Source: an uncultured Lachnospiraceae bacterium (GTDB lineage: Bacteria > Bacillota > Clostridia > Lachnospirales > Lachnospiraceae). Taken from it: a stretch of 25,075 nt of DNA. Position 1 is the first letter of the stretch, and each line of letters begins with the position of its first letter. The notes under the pieces were generated by a model. It had not been told where the DNA came from. It ran no database searches and saw only the letters and a list, made by a program, of their open reading frames with translations. This document shows positions 13,804 through 21,911 of the stretch, one piece after another. Location of the stretch: assembly GCA_900550235.1 (NCBI GenBank), contig URRQ01000033.1, positions 1-25,075 on the forward strand. The letters are read 5' to 3'. The position numbers and the translations under genes are program-made.

Positions 13804-14457
13804 TTATTCTATAATCCACTTCTTCGCCCAACAAAATAATCTTTCGGACATTTTTTCAAATTCTATATGTTTCCCCTGCTTCAAGTCCAAAGCAGTCTGT
13901 ACAATGATCTTTTCTTCTTCCTCAACAATATCCAACAGTTCTTTTTGTTTTCCAATATACATTCCCGTCTGCCGATAACAGATTGCCTGCACAACAAAAG
14001 CGGCTGATTTATACAATCCTTTTAGTATTTCTTCATCCCTCTCATATAACATATTGTGCACGCAACCATGGTAAATATTGCAAGCGCCGATTTTAATTGC
14101 ACGCATCACGTCTTCAGCAGCTATCGTTGATAACACATCATCTAAACTTCCTCGAATCGCTTTCGTGTCATAGCAAAATTGAAACAAATCTGATTTTTCC
14201 CACTTCATCAATTCTGCTTTCCCCGAAAGGAATCCACAAACCAATTCTTTTTGTGGAAGGCTATCCACAAGTTTTCGATACTTCAATATATCTTCTGCTG
14301 ATAATTCATCCAAAATCACAACCATATCGATATCACTTGTCTCTGTTGCCTCACCACGTCCATAGCTTCCTTGCAGACCAACAAACCATACTCTATCTTG
14401 AAAAGTCTCATCTAGTAAATTTAAAGATTGTTTTATCCATTTTTCTATATCTATCAT
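13804..14457 (-). CDS. nucleotidyltransferase-fold protein (aminoglycoside/MNT type)
   Basis: Start ATG at 14457, with AGGTGG nine bases upstream; the product is 217 residues. The pol-beta-type nucleotidyltransferase motif is complete: GSYGRGEATETSDIDMVVI with G30, S31, D42 and D44. The rest (about 90-217) is helical, as in kanamycin/streptomycin nucleotidyltransferases and in nucleotidyltransferase/HEPN pairs. The protein could adenylylate a drug or another target; no HEPN partner gene is adjacent. It follows a decayed methyltransferase with almost no gap, so the two were probably one operon. Confidence 0.8.
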   Translation of the reverse strand: MIDIEKWIKQSLNLLDETFQDRVWFVGLQGSYGRGEATETSDIDMVVILDELSAEDILKYRKLVDSLPQKELVCGFLSGKAELMKWEKSDLFQFCYDTKAIRGSLDDVLSTIAAEDVMRAIKIGACNIYHGCVHNMLYERDEEILKGLYKSAAFVVQAICYRQTGMYIGKQKELLDIVEEEEKIIVQTALDLKQGKHIEFEKMSERLFCWAKKWIIE

Positions 14458-14458
14458 T

Positions 14459-14991
14459 CTATTCACCACCTAATTCAAATACTATAATTCTCTCTCTTCT
14501 ATCATTTCCGGCAAAAAGATCCCTACAATCCACTTCATCTAAAAACATCAATTCTTCAACAGTCATTAAATAGGAAACATATTCATCAGACGGATAGTAA
14601 AAATACAACTGCAGTTTTCTCGGATTTTCATAATAGGAATCTAAAATTCTATGCATCACTTTACGAAGAATTTCTAACGCAAACGGATTAAAAAAATAAA
14701 TTCTATCTACATCCTTTGGTATGATGAACTCTTCTGCATTTTCCATTTCTATCTGGACTCTTTTCCCTGAAACTGCTAATACTTGATTTTCCTTTGCTTT
14801 TTTATAAATACGTTCATCGTATTCTATTCCTATCGAATGACATCTTGTTTGATAGGAAAGGATATCGATATTGATCCGCCTGTGTATCATCCCTTCCCGA
14901 AGTTTTAATTTTTAGTAATTTATCCCACTTTTCCTCATTATCATCTGCTCTTACGTTAATTCTCCACTTTCGCTTTTACTTTTATTCCCAC
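14459..14991 (-). pseudogene. broken class I SAM-dependent methyltransferase
   Basis: The C-terminal part (14459 to about 14850) reads well: SYQTRCHSIGIEYDERIYKK is the strand and acidic loop after the SAM-binding glycine motif, and DRIYFFNPFALEILRKV contains the NPF motif IV. Upstream, in another frame, are the family's N-terminal hallmarks NVRADDNEEKWDKLL and KTSGRDDTQADQYRYP. A third frame continues to GIKVKAKVEN near 14959-14988. Between YRYP and LSYQ the segment that should hold the glycine-rich SAM motif is missing. The gene thus carries an internal deletion of roughly 30-40 codons and at least one further frameshift. An open frame from an ATG at 14890 exists but lacks the cofactor site. 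Confidence 0.7.
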
Positions 14992-15000
14992 GAATCGTTC

Positions 15001-15444
15001 TTACAACTTTCTTTGTAAATAAATCATATCGATCAATTGTACACCCGCTTCGTAAATCGGATGAGCATAGTGATCCACAAAAAAATCTTTCACGACATGA
15101 GAACGTTGAAATCCACATTTTTCATAAAATGGAATGGTTAAAGGACTATCTCCGGTTCCCACCTGCAATAAAGAATATCTGTCTTTAAATTTTTCAACCA
15201 CAAACTCAATCAAAGACTTCGCATATCCTTTCCCTTGGTATGCCGGTTCGGTTGCAATATTTTTAATCTCCAGCACTTCATTTCCTTCATCTGTCACAAC
15301 ACACTCCGCCTTAACACCTTGATCTTCCAGCACAAACATAGTGCCTCGCTCAAGATAACGGTCAATCATATCTTCCTGTTCATCTGCGAGAAGAAGTAAT
15401 GTTATATATTGCTTTTTATCTTTTTTAATTTCTTTTATTGTCAT
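15001..15444 (-). CDS. GNAT-family N-acetyltransferase
   Basis: A 147-residue single-domain acetyltransferase with AAGGAG before the ATG at 15444. Motif A is IKNIATEPAYQGKGYAKSLI (about 60-79), and PFYEKCGF marks motif B. RYLERGTMFVLED is the family's typical middle strand. The substrate is unknown. It has its own good promoter and no co-transcribed partner except possibly the decayed methyltransferase downstream. Confidence 0.9.
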   Translation of the reverse strand: MTIKEIKKDKKQYITLLLLADEQEDMIDRYLERGTMFVLEDQGVKAECVVTDEGNEVLEIKNIATEPAYQGKGYAKSLIEFVVEKFKDRYSLLQVGTGDSPLTIPFYEKCGFQRSHVVKDFFVDHYAHPIYEAGVQLIDMIYLQRKL

Positions 15445-15497
15445 AATTTCTCTCCTTCAAAATATTACATTTTTATTTCTCGTTCAGAATCGTTCAC

Positions 15498-15527
15498 ATT
15501 ATACGCTTATAATTGTTTCATTGTCAA
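15498..15527 (-). promoter_or_regulatory. promoter of the GNAT gene
   Basis: TTGACA (15522-15527), an 18-base spacer and TATAAT (15498-15503) on the minus strand, about 50 bases before the start at 15444. The remaining bases up to 15676 hold nothing else I can support. Confidence 0.85.
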
Positions 15528-15676
15528 TATAGAGCACCTCCGAAATCCCAGCTTATAGTTTCTTTCTATATATTCCTCTTACTCTTGTAGATTATCAATT
15601 GGACATGTCCTATTTCCTACCATATAATGTAATCGTAAAACAGTTTTCAACTTCATAACATACATCATATACCAAT

Positions 15677-15707
15677 GAAGGAGTCCGGAATATTTCCGGA
15701 CTCCTTC
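15677..15707. terminator. strong symmetric hairpin between genes
   Basis: GAAGGAGTCCGGAA and TTCCGGACTCCTTC pair over 14 bp around TAT. It follows the stop at 15712 of the minus-strand membrane gene by four bases. The T-run is poor on either side, so it may act as a transcript end or stabiliser more than a classic terminator. Confidence 0.6.
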
Positions 15708-15711
15708 AGTT

Positions 15712-16521
15712 TTAATGTCTGTTTTTTCTTACTTGCTCTGATAATCTAGGTACCATTTTGGGATTTGCATGAATTTCAACATTTAACAACGTCTTTACCA
15801 GCCATACAAAAAACATAAGTACTAAAATCGGAATTACACATGATGTTACGATCATAACTGCAAGAGCTTCTATGAAGTTATTCAAAGAAGTTTCCATTTT
15901 CTTCAAAATACCGGAAAATCCGCCTTTTATCTTCGAAATGACACCCTTAATTCCACTCTCACTTGCTTCTGCATCATCTTCGATTTCTTTTGTCGTTTCT
16001 TTTGCTGACTCGATTGTTTCTTCCATAGATGTCTCATAGGTTGTCTCGATAAGGTCTGATATCTTCATACTGGCCGGAATAACTAATACAATTGCCAAAC
16101 CGAAAAGCGCTAATCTTTTCCCAATACTTTTTAACAACTCTTCTTTCCAAAATACACTGGCAGAAAACAATACACACGCTAATGGTATCAATACAGCAAA
16201 TGTTGCATAGCCGGTAATTGTCAATAGATACTTTTCCAAGTACAACGCTGAAAGAACAATCAAAAAGTATCCGCTTAGATCCATCAACTTATCCGAAATT
16301 GCACTTCCCATATCATCCGGAAGCATGGAAATTGTTACCGATGCCGCTGTAGATGCCGCCGTCAATTCCATAACGGTTGTCTTTTTTTCATCTAAGGATT
16401 CTATCGTTTTTCTATGAAATTCAGCAGATGATGCATATTTTGTCACTCCCAAAATAGAAATCAACGCAATAAGCAACGGAATTACAACTTTCGCAAGTTT
16501 TTTCATATTTACATTTTTCAT
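15712..16521 (-). CDS. uncharacterised membrane protein
   Basis: Start ATG at 16521 with GAGAGG seven bases upstream, giving 269 residues. Hydrophobic segments lie at about 10-27 (possible signal anchor), 83-100, 104-122, 136-152 and 217-246. Between residues 156 and 190 is a soluble stretch dense in Glu, Thr and Ser (ETTYETSMEETIESAKETTK), probably an extracytoplasmic or cytosolic helix. No transporter or enzyme motif is recognised. It is the last gene of a three-gene operon with a 73-residue membrane protein and a 41-residue protein, transcribed divergently from a Cys-motif HTH regulator. Confidence 0.75.
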   Translation of the reverse strand: MKNVNMKKLAKVVIPLLIALISILGVTKYASSAEFHRKTIESLDEKKTTVMELTAASTAASVTISMLPDDMGSAISDKLMDLSGYFLIVLSALYLEKYLLTITGYATFAVLIPLACVLFSASVFWKEELLKSIGKRLALFGLAIVLVIPASMKISDLIETTYETSMEETIESAKETTKEIEDDAEASESGIKGVISKIKGGFSGILKKMETSLNNFIEALAVMIVTSCVIPILVLMFFVWLVKTLLNVEIHANPKMVPRLSEQVRKNRH

Positions 16522-16565
16522 TCGTAATCCTCTCTTTTCCTTTTTCATACACGTTCTATCGTGTA

Positions 16566-16787
16566 CTATGATTTATTAACTCCACTTACTAACGCTATCA
16601 CTCCCACGATAGCTAAAATCGGAATCGCTATGTATATGAAGCCGGCAATTACCAATACGATTAGTATAATCGGCAAAAACACCAATGTAAATAAAATCTT
16701 TGAAATCCCCCAAGCTGCTTTTACTGATAATTTCACTAATTTCCAAAATACCCAAATCATTAAAATAAAAAATAATATCGTCAACAT
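16566..16787 (-). CDS. small two-segment membrane protein
   Basis: A 73-residue protein, almost wholly hydrophobic (MLTILFFILMIWVFWKLVKL, then LVFLPIILIVLVIAGFIYIA), with GAGGAG before the ATG. Two or three membrane passes are likely. It lies 44 bases upstream of the 269-residue membrane protein and probably works with it. I do not recognise a family. Confidence 0.75.
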   Translation of the reverse strand: MLTILFFILMIWVFWKLVKLSVKAAWGISKILFTLVFLPIILIVLVIAGFIYIAIPILAIVGVIALVSGVNKS

Positions 16788-16826
16788 CTTATCTCTCCTC
16801 TCTTACACACTATAATATTTTGAACA

Positions 16827-16952
16827 TCATTTTCTTTCATTTTGTTTTCGAAATACTGAGATATCTCTCACACCGATTTTCTTACTAAACTCCTGATATT
16901 CATTTATCTTTTCAAGCATCCTTATTAGCCTGATTCTTTCACTCGCTTCCAT
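16827..16952 (-). CDS. 41-residue charged protein, first gene of the membrane operon
   Basis: The ATG at 16952 follows GAAGGAGG at good distance. The product begins MEASERIRLIRMLEKINEYQ and ends in FRKQNERK; it is helical, basic and has no membrane segment. The strong ribosome site and position 39 bases before the next gene make it a probable real gene despite its size. It could be a small regulator or a structural partner; no family is recognised. Confidence 0.6.
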   Translation of the reverse strand: MEASERIRLIRMLEKINEYQEFSKKIGVRDISVFRKQNERK

Positions 16953-16986
16953 AGCTTTATCCTCCTTCACATTTTATGATAATTCC

Positions 16987-17015
16987 TTGTTTTATAGCCA
17001 TGAATTCAGTATAAT
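16987..17015 (+). promoter_or_regulatory. promoter of the Cys-motif HTH regulator
   Basis: TTGTTT (16987-16992), a 17-base spacer and TATAAT (17010-17015), about 85 bases before the ATG at 17100. Confidence 0.7.
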
Positions 17016-17046
17016 AAAACCAACGAAAAAGAAACACCTGCATCGT

Positions 17047-17074
17047 GTGGAAATATCTATCTGTATTTCCCCAC
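17047..17074. promoter_or_regulatory. imperfect dyad before the HTH regulator
   Basis: GTGGAAATA (17047-17055) is opposed by TATTTCCCCAC (17064-17074), and a third TGGAAAA half follows at 17081. It lies in the 5' leader, between promoter and start, and may be an autoregulatory site. Confidence 0.4.
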
Positions 17075-17099
17075 TTTTGGTGGAAAAGAGGTTGATACT

Positions 17100-17618
17100 A
17101 TGGGACGAGTTTCCACGAAAAAGGATAAAACTATCTATCAAATTTACAGAGAAGAGTGTGGACTTACACGAGAAAAAGCAAGCGAGCTGATGAATGGCAT
17201 CTCAACTTCACGAATTGAAAAAATCGAATATGAGACACAAGAGCCGACTCCTTATGACGTGGTTGAGATGGCGGATTGTTACAAAAGACCGGATCTTTGC
17301 AATTACTATTGTTCCCATCGATGTGAAATCGGTGCCAGATATGTACCGGAAGTGGAGATTTCTGAACTTTCAAATATTATTTTAGAAACGATTGCATGTC
17401 TCAATGAAATTAATCCACAAACAAACCGTCTGATCCAAATCACAAGAGACGGAAAGATTACCGATGATGAATTACATGATTTTGCTTATATCAGTTCAAA
17501 ATTAGATGAAGTATCTCTTGCAGTCAACGCACTTAATCTGTGGGTTGAAAAGACAGCAAGTGAAAATAATCTGAATCTCGAACTTTTCAATGCAGAAAAA
17601 GAAAAATTAAAAGAATAG
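17100..17618 (+). CDS. HTH regulator with a four-cysteine motif
   Basis: A 172-residue protein with AGAGG before the ATG. The first 55 residues resemble an XRE HTH (IYQIYREECGLTREKASELM, then STSRIEKIEYETQEPTPYDV). Next comes C60 and a regular Cys set C67-x3-C71-x3-C75 (LCNYYCSHRCEIG), which may bind metal or sense redox. The C-terminal half (about 85-172) is helical and probably oligomerises. Proteins of this type recur in Lachnospiraceae without assigned function. It is divergent from the three-gene membrane operon, which it probably controls. Confidence 0.75.
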   Translation: MGRVSTKKDKTIYQIYREECGLTREKASELMNGISTSRIEKIEYETQEPTPYDVVEMADCYKRPDLCNYYCSHRCEIGARYVPEVEISELSNIILETIACLNEINPQTNRLIQITRDGKITDDELHDFAYISSKLDEVSLAVNALNLWVEKTASENNLNLELFNAEKEKLKE

Positions 17619-17624
17619 CGTCAA

Positions 17625-17656
17625 AATGCCACCATTTCTCGCAAAACGGTGGCATT
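17625..17656. terminator. shared terminator between convergent genes
   Basis: AATGCCACC (17625-17633) pairs with GGTGGCATT (17648-17656). The T-runs are short on both sides (GCTTTAT; TTTTG). It sits between the plus-strand HTH gene and the minus-strand TIGR04076 gene. Confidence 0.65.
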
Positions 17657-17688
17657 GCTTTATAATTATAATAATATCTTTTTTCTTC

Positions 17689-18003
17689 TTAATCTGCCTC
17701 TTCTTCTAACGCCTCTATAAGAAAACTAACCGGTCGAAATCCATCATTGCAAGATATCATTGCTGATTTTTTATTTTTCATCCAACCATCATAGATATCT
17801 TCTGCTCCATAAGACAGTGCCATAACAAAAGGAGAGATTGTTTCCCATGCACTGTCACAAAAATCTTCCGGCTTTCTCCAACCATTCGCTATAAAAACTT
17901 GTCCCAACTCCATATAACATGCATGTTCCATTGGATTTTCATATTTTTCCATCAAATCTTTATAGTAAGCTATTTTCATTACTGTAATTTTACATTTTTT
18001 CAT
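17689..18003 (-). CDS. TIGR04076-family protein
   Basis: A 104-residue protein with GGAGAG before the ATG. The sequence follows the family pattern: MKKCKITVMKIAYYKDL at the start, GQVFIANGWRKPEDFCDSAW in the middle, a glycine-rich helix end ALSYGAEDIY, and the closing ISCNDGFRPVSFLIEALE. Conserved cysteines (C4, C48, C84) suggest a metal or redox role, but the function is unknown. It lies 15 bases after the Bcp peroxiredoxin gene, apparently in one transcript. Confidence 0.85.
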   Translation of the reverse strand: MKKCKITVMKIAYYKDLMEKYENPMEHACYMELGQVFIANGWRKPEDFCDSAWETISPFVMALSYGAEDIYDGWMKNKKSAMISCNDGFRPVSFLIEALEEEAD

Positions 18004-18018
18004 AGTCTCTCCATATTC

Positions 18019-18474
18019 TTAGGAAATCTGCTGTAACATATTTTCCGGATCTTCTGCTGCTTTTACCTTATCATTTGCCCGAACAATAATTCCCTCTTCA
18101 TCAATCAAATAGGTTGTTCGCACAACTCCCATGGAAACTTTTCCGTAATTCTTTTTCTCTTTCCAAACATCATATGCTTGAATCACTTCCAATTCTTTAT
18201 CCGACAAGATTGTAAACTTAAGATTCTGCTTTTCTTCAAACTTTTTGTGAGAAGCAACACTATCCTTACTAATACCAATGATTTCTACACCCTTTTCCAG
18301 AAATGCCGGATATCTTTCACTATACCCACACGCTTGTTTTGTACATCCCGGTGTATTGTCTCGCGGATAAAAATACAGAATGACCTTCTTTCCCCTGTAA
18401 TCCTTAAGACTATGCATTTCTCCATTTTGATCCGGAAGAGTAAATTCCGGCGCTTTTGTTCCTACTTCTAACAT
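18019..18474 (-). CDS. bcp: Bcp/PrxQ-type thiol peroxiredoxin
   Basis: A 151-residue peroxiredoxin, the normal length. The active-site region is YFYPRDNTPGCTKQACGYS, with peroxidatic C44 and resolving C49, the atypical two-Cys spacing of the PrxQ group. R114 in VVRTTYLID completes the site. It reduces hydrogen peroxide and organic peroxides with thioredoxin in the cytoplasm, useful to an anaerobe meeting oxygen. AAGGAGG precedes the ATG. It has its own promoter and is followed by the TIGR04076 gene. Confidence 0.95.
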   Translation of the reverse strand: MLEVGTKAPEFTLPDQNGEMHSLKDYRGKKVILYFYPRDNTPGCTKQACGYSERYPAFLEKGVEIIGISKDSVASHKKFEEKQNLKFTILSDKELEVIQAYDVWKEKKNYGKVSMGVVRTTYLIDEEGIIVRANDKVKAAEDPENMLQQIS

Positions 18475-18502
18475 TTCTTTTCCTCCTTGTTCGCTTCTTT
18501 AT

Positions 18503-18532
18503 ATTATATAATCATTTTCTATTTCACATCAA
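18503..18532 (-). promoter_or_regulatory. promoter of bcp
   Basis: TTGATG (18527-18532, within the last codons of the phosphoesterase gene), an 18-base spacer and TATAAT (18503-18508), 29 bases before the bcp start. Confidence 0.65.
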
Positions 18533-19625
18533 TTGCTACAATTTCACTGTTACTTCCGATACGCATTGGCATTTGAAAATATCCGGCTCCTGATGATACG
18601 ATGCTTTGTGTTTGTCCGTCCTTATAATATCCATAATATCCTTGCCTTCCATATGCCATTTTTGTAAAAATATTAGCAGGAAAAAATTGTCCCTTATGGG
18701 TATGCCCACACAAAATCAAATCAGATTTCATTGCCACCGCTTCTGCAATTCCCGATGGATTATGATCGATTACGATTCTTGGTTTCACTGATGCAGAATC
18801 TTTTTCAATCTCTTGCAAACTTTTTCGTTTCGGATTTGTCATCATGTCATCTCTACCTATTAGAATCAGATTATCCAATTCTACCTCTTGATCAATGAGT
18901 AGCTGAATTTTCGCATCTTTATAAAATTGCTTGATTTCCTCTGTTGATGCGTTTGGATCATGATTTCCTAAAACTGCATAAACATTTCCTTCTGGCTTCA
19001 ATTTTTGAAGCACTTTTGCGATTGCTATTTTATCACAATATGCAAACGCTTCCACATCAAACATATCCCCAGCGATAAGAATCATATCCGCTTGCAAAGA
19101 ATTCACTTTTTCTACAATCTTTATTAACTGCTGCAAATCCACAAAAGTACCAACATGAATGTCGCTGAGAAGCACTACTTTCTCTTCCTTTTCAAAATGG
19201 TTCAACGAAATATGATATTCTTTGATCTCCAATCTTTTAGCATGAATAAATCCATAAAATGTCAAAATAATTGAAAGCACAATCGGAACAATGTAATATG
19301 AATCTTGATTTATGTGAAAAAGAAGATCCAAAAGATCATACCCCCACAAAAATACAACAAGATACAGTAAAAAACATAGGATTACACTACAGATTTCATA
19401 TAAATTTCTCGTTGTTTTGATCTCTTTTTTTGATTTTATATAGAATAGCATATATCCCATGAGAATCGCTAGCAAGGAAAAAACAATAAAACGAAAATCA
19501 TGGTGAAAAACACTTTCTAAAAATCTTCCCATCCGGTTTGACACATAAAAAACCGATAACAAGGAAAATAAAGTAAATAGAGATGAAAAACCTTTACCTC
19601 GTATAAACTTTCCAAATGATTTCAA
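18519..19625 (-). CDS. membrane-anchored metallophosphoesterase (YkuE/YkoQ-like)
   Basis: A 368-residue protein starting at TTG 19625, with AAAGGAAG eight bases upstream. Four hydrophobic segments lie in residues about 13-28, 44-62, 79-97 and 110-128. The calcineurin-like phosphoesterase domain follows: LLSDIHVGT (D155, H157), AGDMFD (D187), GNHD (220-223), DHNP (H288) and CGHTHKGQ (307-310), all metal ligands present. Relatives include YkuE of Bacillus, and this fused form is common in Firmicutes. The substrate is not predictable. The phosphoesterase half would lie on the cytoplasmic or outer face depending on topology, which I cannot settle. Confidence 0.9.
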   Translation of the reverse strand: MKSFGKFIRGKGFSSLFTLFSLLSVFYVSNRMGRFLESVFHHDFRFIVFSLLAILMGYMLFYIKSKKEIKTTRNLYEICSVILCFLLYLVVFLWGYDLLDLLFHINQDSYYIVPIVLSIILTFYGFIHAKRLEIKEYHISLNHFEKEEKVVLLSDIHVGTFVDLQQLIKIVEKVNSLQADMILIAGDMFDVEAFAYCDKIAIAKVLQKLKPEGNVYAVLGNHDPNASTEEIKQFYKDAKIQLLIDQEVELDNLILIGRDDMMTNPKRKSLQEIEKDSASVKPRIVIDHNPSGIAEAVAMKSDLILCGHTHKGQFFPANIFTKMAYGRQGYYGYYKDGQTQSIVSSGAGYFQMPMRIGSNSEIVAIDVK

Positions 19626-19794
19626 GTGCTACACTTCCTTTGTCTTATGAATTCTTGTACCACATTGTAGCACATTTTTCTTGCAGATATTGAAAGTTTA
19701 GAAAGATATAAGAATTTTTAATTATTTTCTCAATATTTTTCCATTGGCTTACTTTTCATTCGACGTATTGACTACACAGTGTTCCTTGACATCA

Positions 19795-20127
19795 CTACAT
19801 TTCTCTCAACTTTTTAGAAACTATGAAATTACAAAGAAATGCTACCGCTACAATAATAAAGTAAATGATTGTACACCATGCAGGCACTCGCATATCTAAT
19901 TGCACGCGTAGCAAAATCATCATTGCTAAAAATACAGCTCCTACAATTTGTATAAAATCTAATATCTTTTTTTGAAGTGTCTGTAAATGCTTTTTATTTT
20001 TTGTTCTCTCAGATTTCCATATTTCATAATTTACTTGAATATCATTTACATCTTCATCAGATATAAGTTCGTCTATACTTACATTTAGTTCTAGTGCCAG
20101 CTTTTTCGCCATAATCAAAAATGCCAT
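19795..20127 (-). pseudogene. XRE-type regulator with its HTH region lost
   Basis: The readable part (110 residues from ATG 20127, after AGAGAGG) begins in what is normally the last helices of an XRE domain: MAKKLALELNVSIDELISDE. Then comes a linker and two membrane segments (about 63-79 and 86-104). Upstream in the same frame, LPKWKQRKS resembles the SKWExGxS of an XRE recognition helix, but everything before it is missing and the intervening residues do not fit. The same layout is seen intact in the neighbour at 20270-20785. It is either a decayed paralogue or a short membrane protein still translated from 20127. Confidence 0.6.
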
Positions 20128-20269
20128 ACTCCATACCTCTCTTTTATTCACATCATATAACGATAGAATCCAAAATAAAAGTGCCAATATGGATTTCCTT
20201 TGTTTCCATTTTGGTAACATCTGTTTTTTCTAACTTTTCTATATCATTACAGAACTACAAACTTGATAT

Positions 20270-20785
20270 TTATCGTTTTTTATATGTGAATAAAATTCCA
20301 ATTATCGATCCAATAAAAAGGAATGGCGCTACTCTTACAAATAAAAATTCAAAACCATGTAATATTGTACCTGCAATCGCCAGCTCAGGATCATTAAAAT
20401 TCCAAGCCAAATACTCGCCTCCCATAGCTGCAAAGGCAATAAAAAACATTGTAATAATTACATCTAACAAAATAAGCAAGTATCGGATTATCCTAATTCT
20501 TGTCGAGCTTGTTTTTGCAAGTTGAAGATTGATAACTTCAAGTTTTTCAGCAATGCTCTTCATATTTTCTTCATTCAGGCATTCTTCTTGTATAGTTTCC
20601 CCAAGTAGAGTACCTACAGATGTATCCAGTTGCTCTGCTAATGCGATAATCATACTTGAATCGGGAACTGACAATCCTTTCTCCCATTTAGAAATTGTTT
20701 GCCTTACTACATTTAGCTTTATAGCCAGTTCTTCTTGTGAAAGTCCTTTTGCTTTTCGCAAATTTCTAATATTCTCGTTTAACAT
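20270..20785 (-). CDS. XRE regulator fused to a small membrane domain
   Basis: A 171-residue protein with GGAGG eight bases before the ATG. Residues 3-62 are a textbook XRE HTH (NIRNLRKAKGLSQEELAIKL, VVRQTISKWEKGLSVPDSSM, LAEQLDTSVGTLLGE). A helical linker (about 65-95) leads to two or three membrane segments (about 102-122, 137-150 and 152-166). Such membrane-linked XRE proteins are frequent in Clostridia and presumably sense an envelope signal; that is inference. A 27-bp palindrome overlaps its promoter, suggesting autoregulation. Confidence 0.85.
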   Translation of the reverse strand: MLNENIRNLRKAKGLSQEELAIKLNVVRQTISKWEKGLSVPDSSMIIALAEQLDTSVGTLLGETIQEECLNEENMKSIAEKLEVINLQLAKTSSTRIRIIRYLLILLDVIITMFFIAFAAMGGEYLAWNFNDPELAIAGTILHGFEFLFVRVAPFLFIGSIIGILFTYKKR

Positions 20786-20802
20786 AACCTATGCCTCCTT
20801 TT

Positions 20803-20832
20803 TTTTGATACGACTATTAAATATCAAAACAA
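20803..20832 (-). promoter_or_regulatory. promoter and palindromic operator of the XRE-membrane gene
   Basis: TTTTGATA (20803-20810) and TATCAAAA (20822-20829) form perfect 8-bp arms 11 bases apart. On the minus strand TTGTTT (20827-20832) and TATCAA (20805-20810), spaced 16, could be the -35 and -10, so the palindrome covers the promoter. Confidence 0.6.
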
Positions 20833-20930
20833 CCGTTGCCACAAGCAACGCAAATTAACATCCGTCACTACTGCATTTTTCCGCCATTCATATTAAATGA
20901 TATCTCTATCACTTCTTCTTACTATTCTTT

Positions 20931-21911
20931 CTACTTCTCTTTATTCTGCATAAGCTCCTGATAAATCCGTTCCACATTACATTCCGCCCCTTGAGAAATT
21001 GCAATATCATAAATCTTCTGCACAATTTCCTCATCCTCTTCCAGCATATCCGCCATCTCAGACACCGTACAATTCTTCTGAATCTTTCTCAAAATCTTGG
21101 AAATCAAATTTTGATATCTTTCTTCTTCTCTTCCTTCCTCTCTTCCTTCAGCTCTTCCTTCAGCTCGTAACATCTGCCCTAATCTCGTCATTTTCATCAA
21201 CTCCCTTATTTCATCCATCTCAATATTCTCTAAAAACTTCTCTGCCATTGCATACACCACCGATTCTATTTTTTCTACATCTCTCTTCGGGATATCTTCC
21301 TCGGCTTTTCTTGAAAATTCTAATACTTTCTTGATTCTCTCCTTTTGACTCATGCCACCACCCATCAAGGGACAAAGTGTCAATGGAACCAAATCTTCTT
21401 TCGTCAGTCTTTCTCCTCCATCAACCTTCTCCTGAAGTTTTTGCATTAGTTCGTCTACATTAAACTTTGTCATGATGATCGGTTGAATTCGGTATGTGTT
21501 CAGCCCCTCTGTAAATTCCGTTATTGGATTGCGAATCGTACCGGAAAACAACACATACGTTGTAATATTTACCTTATATTGATAGCTCGTTACTGCTTCA
21601 TATGCTCGGAATCTTTTCAACCCTTCCAGGCCTTCATTCTTACTTTGAAATTCAAAGTGACTCCAAGAACCGTCCTCCATAACCAGATTGAAGTCTTGCA
21701 AAAGTTTCTTTAGTTCCAAATGCACTGCTTCCGTCGGTGCAATAGCAACTGCCTTCTCCTTGATTCCGAAATAAGGCAAAAGCTCGTCTTTGAAACACTG
21801 CATAACCGTCTTCATCACCGCGTCTTCAACTTGACTATAACCGCCATCATTACCGATATCCGTCTCGAAAGTTTCTTCCCGTTGTTTTGTTTTTCTGTTG
21901 CATTTATCCAT
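20931..21911 (-). CDS. Rpn-like PD-(D/E)XK nuclease family protein
   Basis: A 326-residue protein with AAAGGA before the ATG. The N-terminal half has the Rpn/YhgA-like nuclease core: D80 in the strand LVMEDGS, then HFEFQSKNEG with E87, Q89 and K91 in the (D/E)xQ...K variant of that family, and RFRAYEAVTSYQY as the following helix. The C-terminal half is helical and contains the Arg-Glu-Gly run AEGRAEGREEGREEE that is typical just before the last helices of these proteins. Rpn proteins cut DNA and promote RecA-independent exchange in E. coli. Family members are usually multi-copy. A long leader separates it from its promoter. Confidence 0.8.
   Translation of the reverse strand: MDKCNRKTKQREETFETDIGNDGGYSQVEDAVMKTVMQCFKDELLPYFGIKEKAVAIAPTEAVHLELKKLLQDFNLVMEDGSWSHFEFQSKNEGLEGLKRFRAYEAVTSYQYKVNITTYVLFSGTIRNPITEFTEGLNTYRIQPIIMTKFNVDELMQKLQEKVDGGERLTKEDLVPLTLCPLMGGGMSQKERIKKVLEFSRKAEEDIPKRDVEKIESVVYAMAEKFLENIEMDEIRELMKMTRLGQMLRAEGRAEGREEGREEERYQNLISKILRKIQKNCTVSEMADMLEEDEEIVQKIYDIAISQGAECNVERIYQELMQNKEK

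Noticed and set aside
14459..14890. Reading 14459-14890 as an intact small gene
   Set aside because: It lacks the SAM-binding motif, and clear N-terminal remnants lie upstream in other frames; better described as a pseudogene.
21120..21180. Short tandem repeat array (possible CRISPR or microsatellite)
   Set aside because: It is the coding sequence of the Arg-Glu-Gly run normal in Rpn-like proteins.
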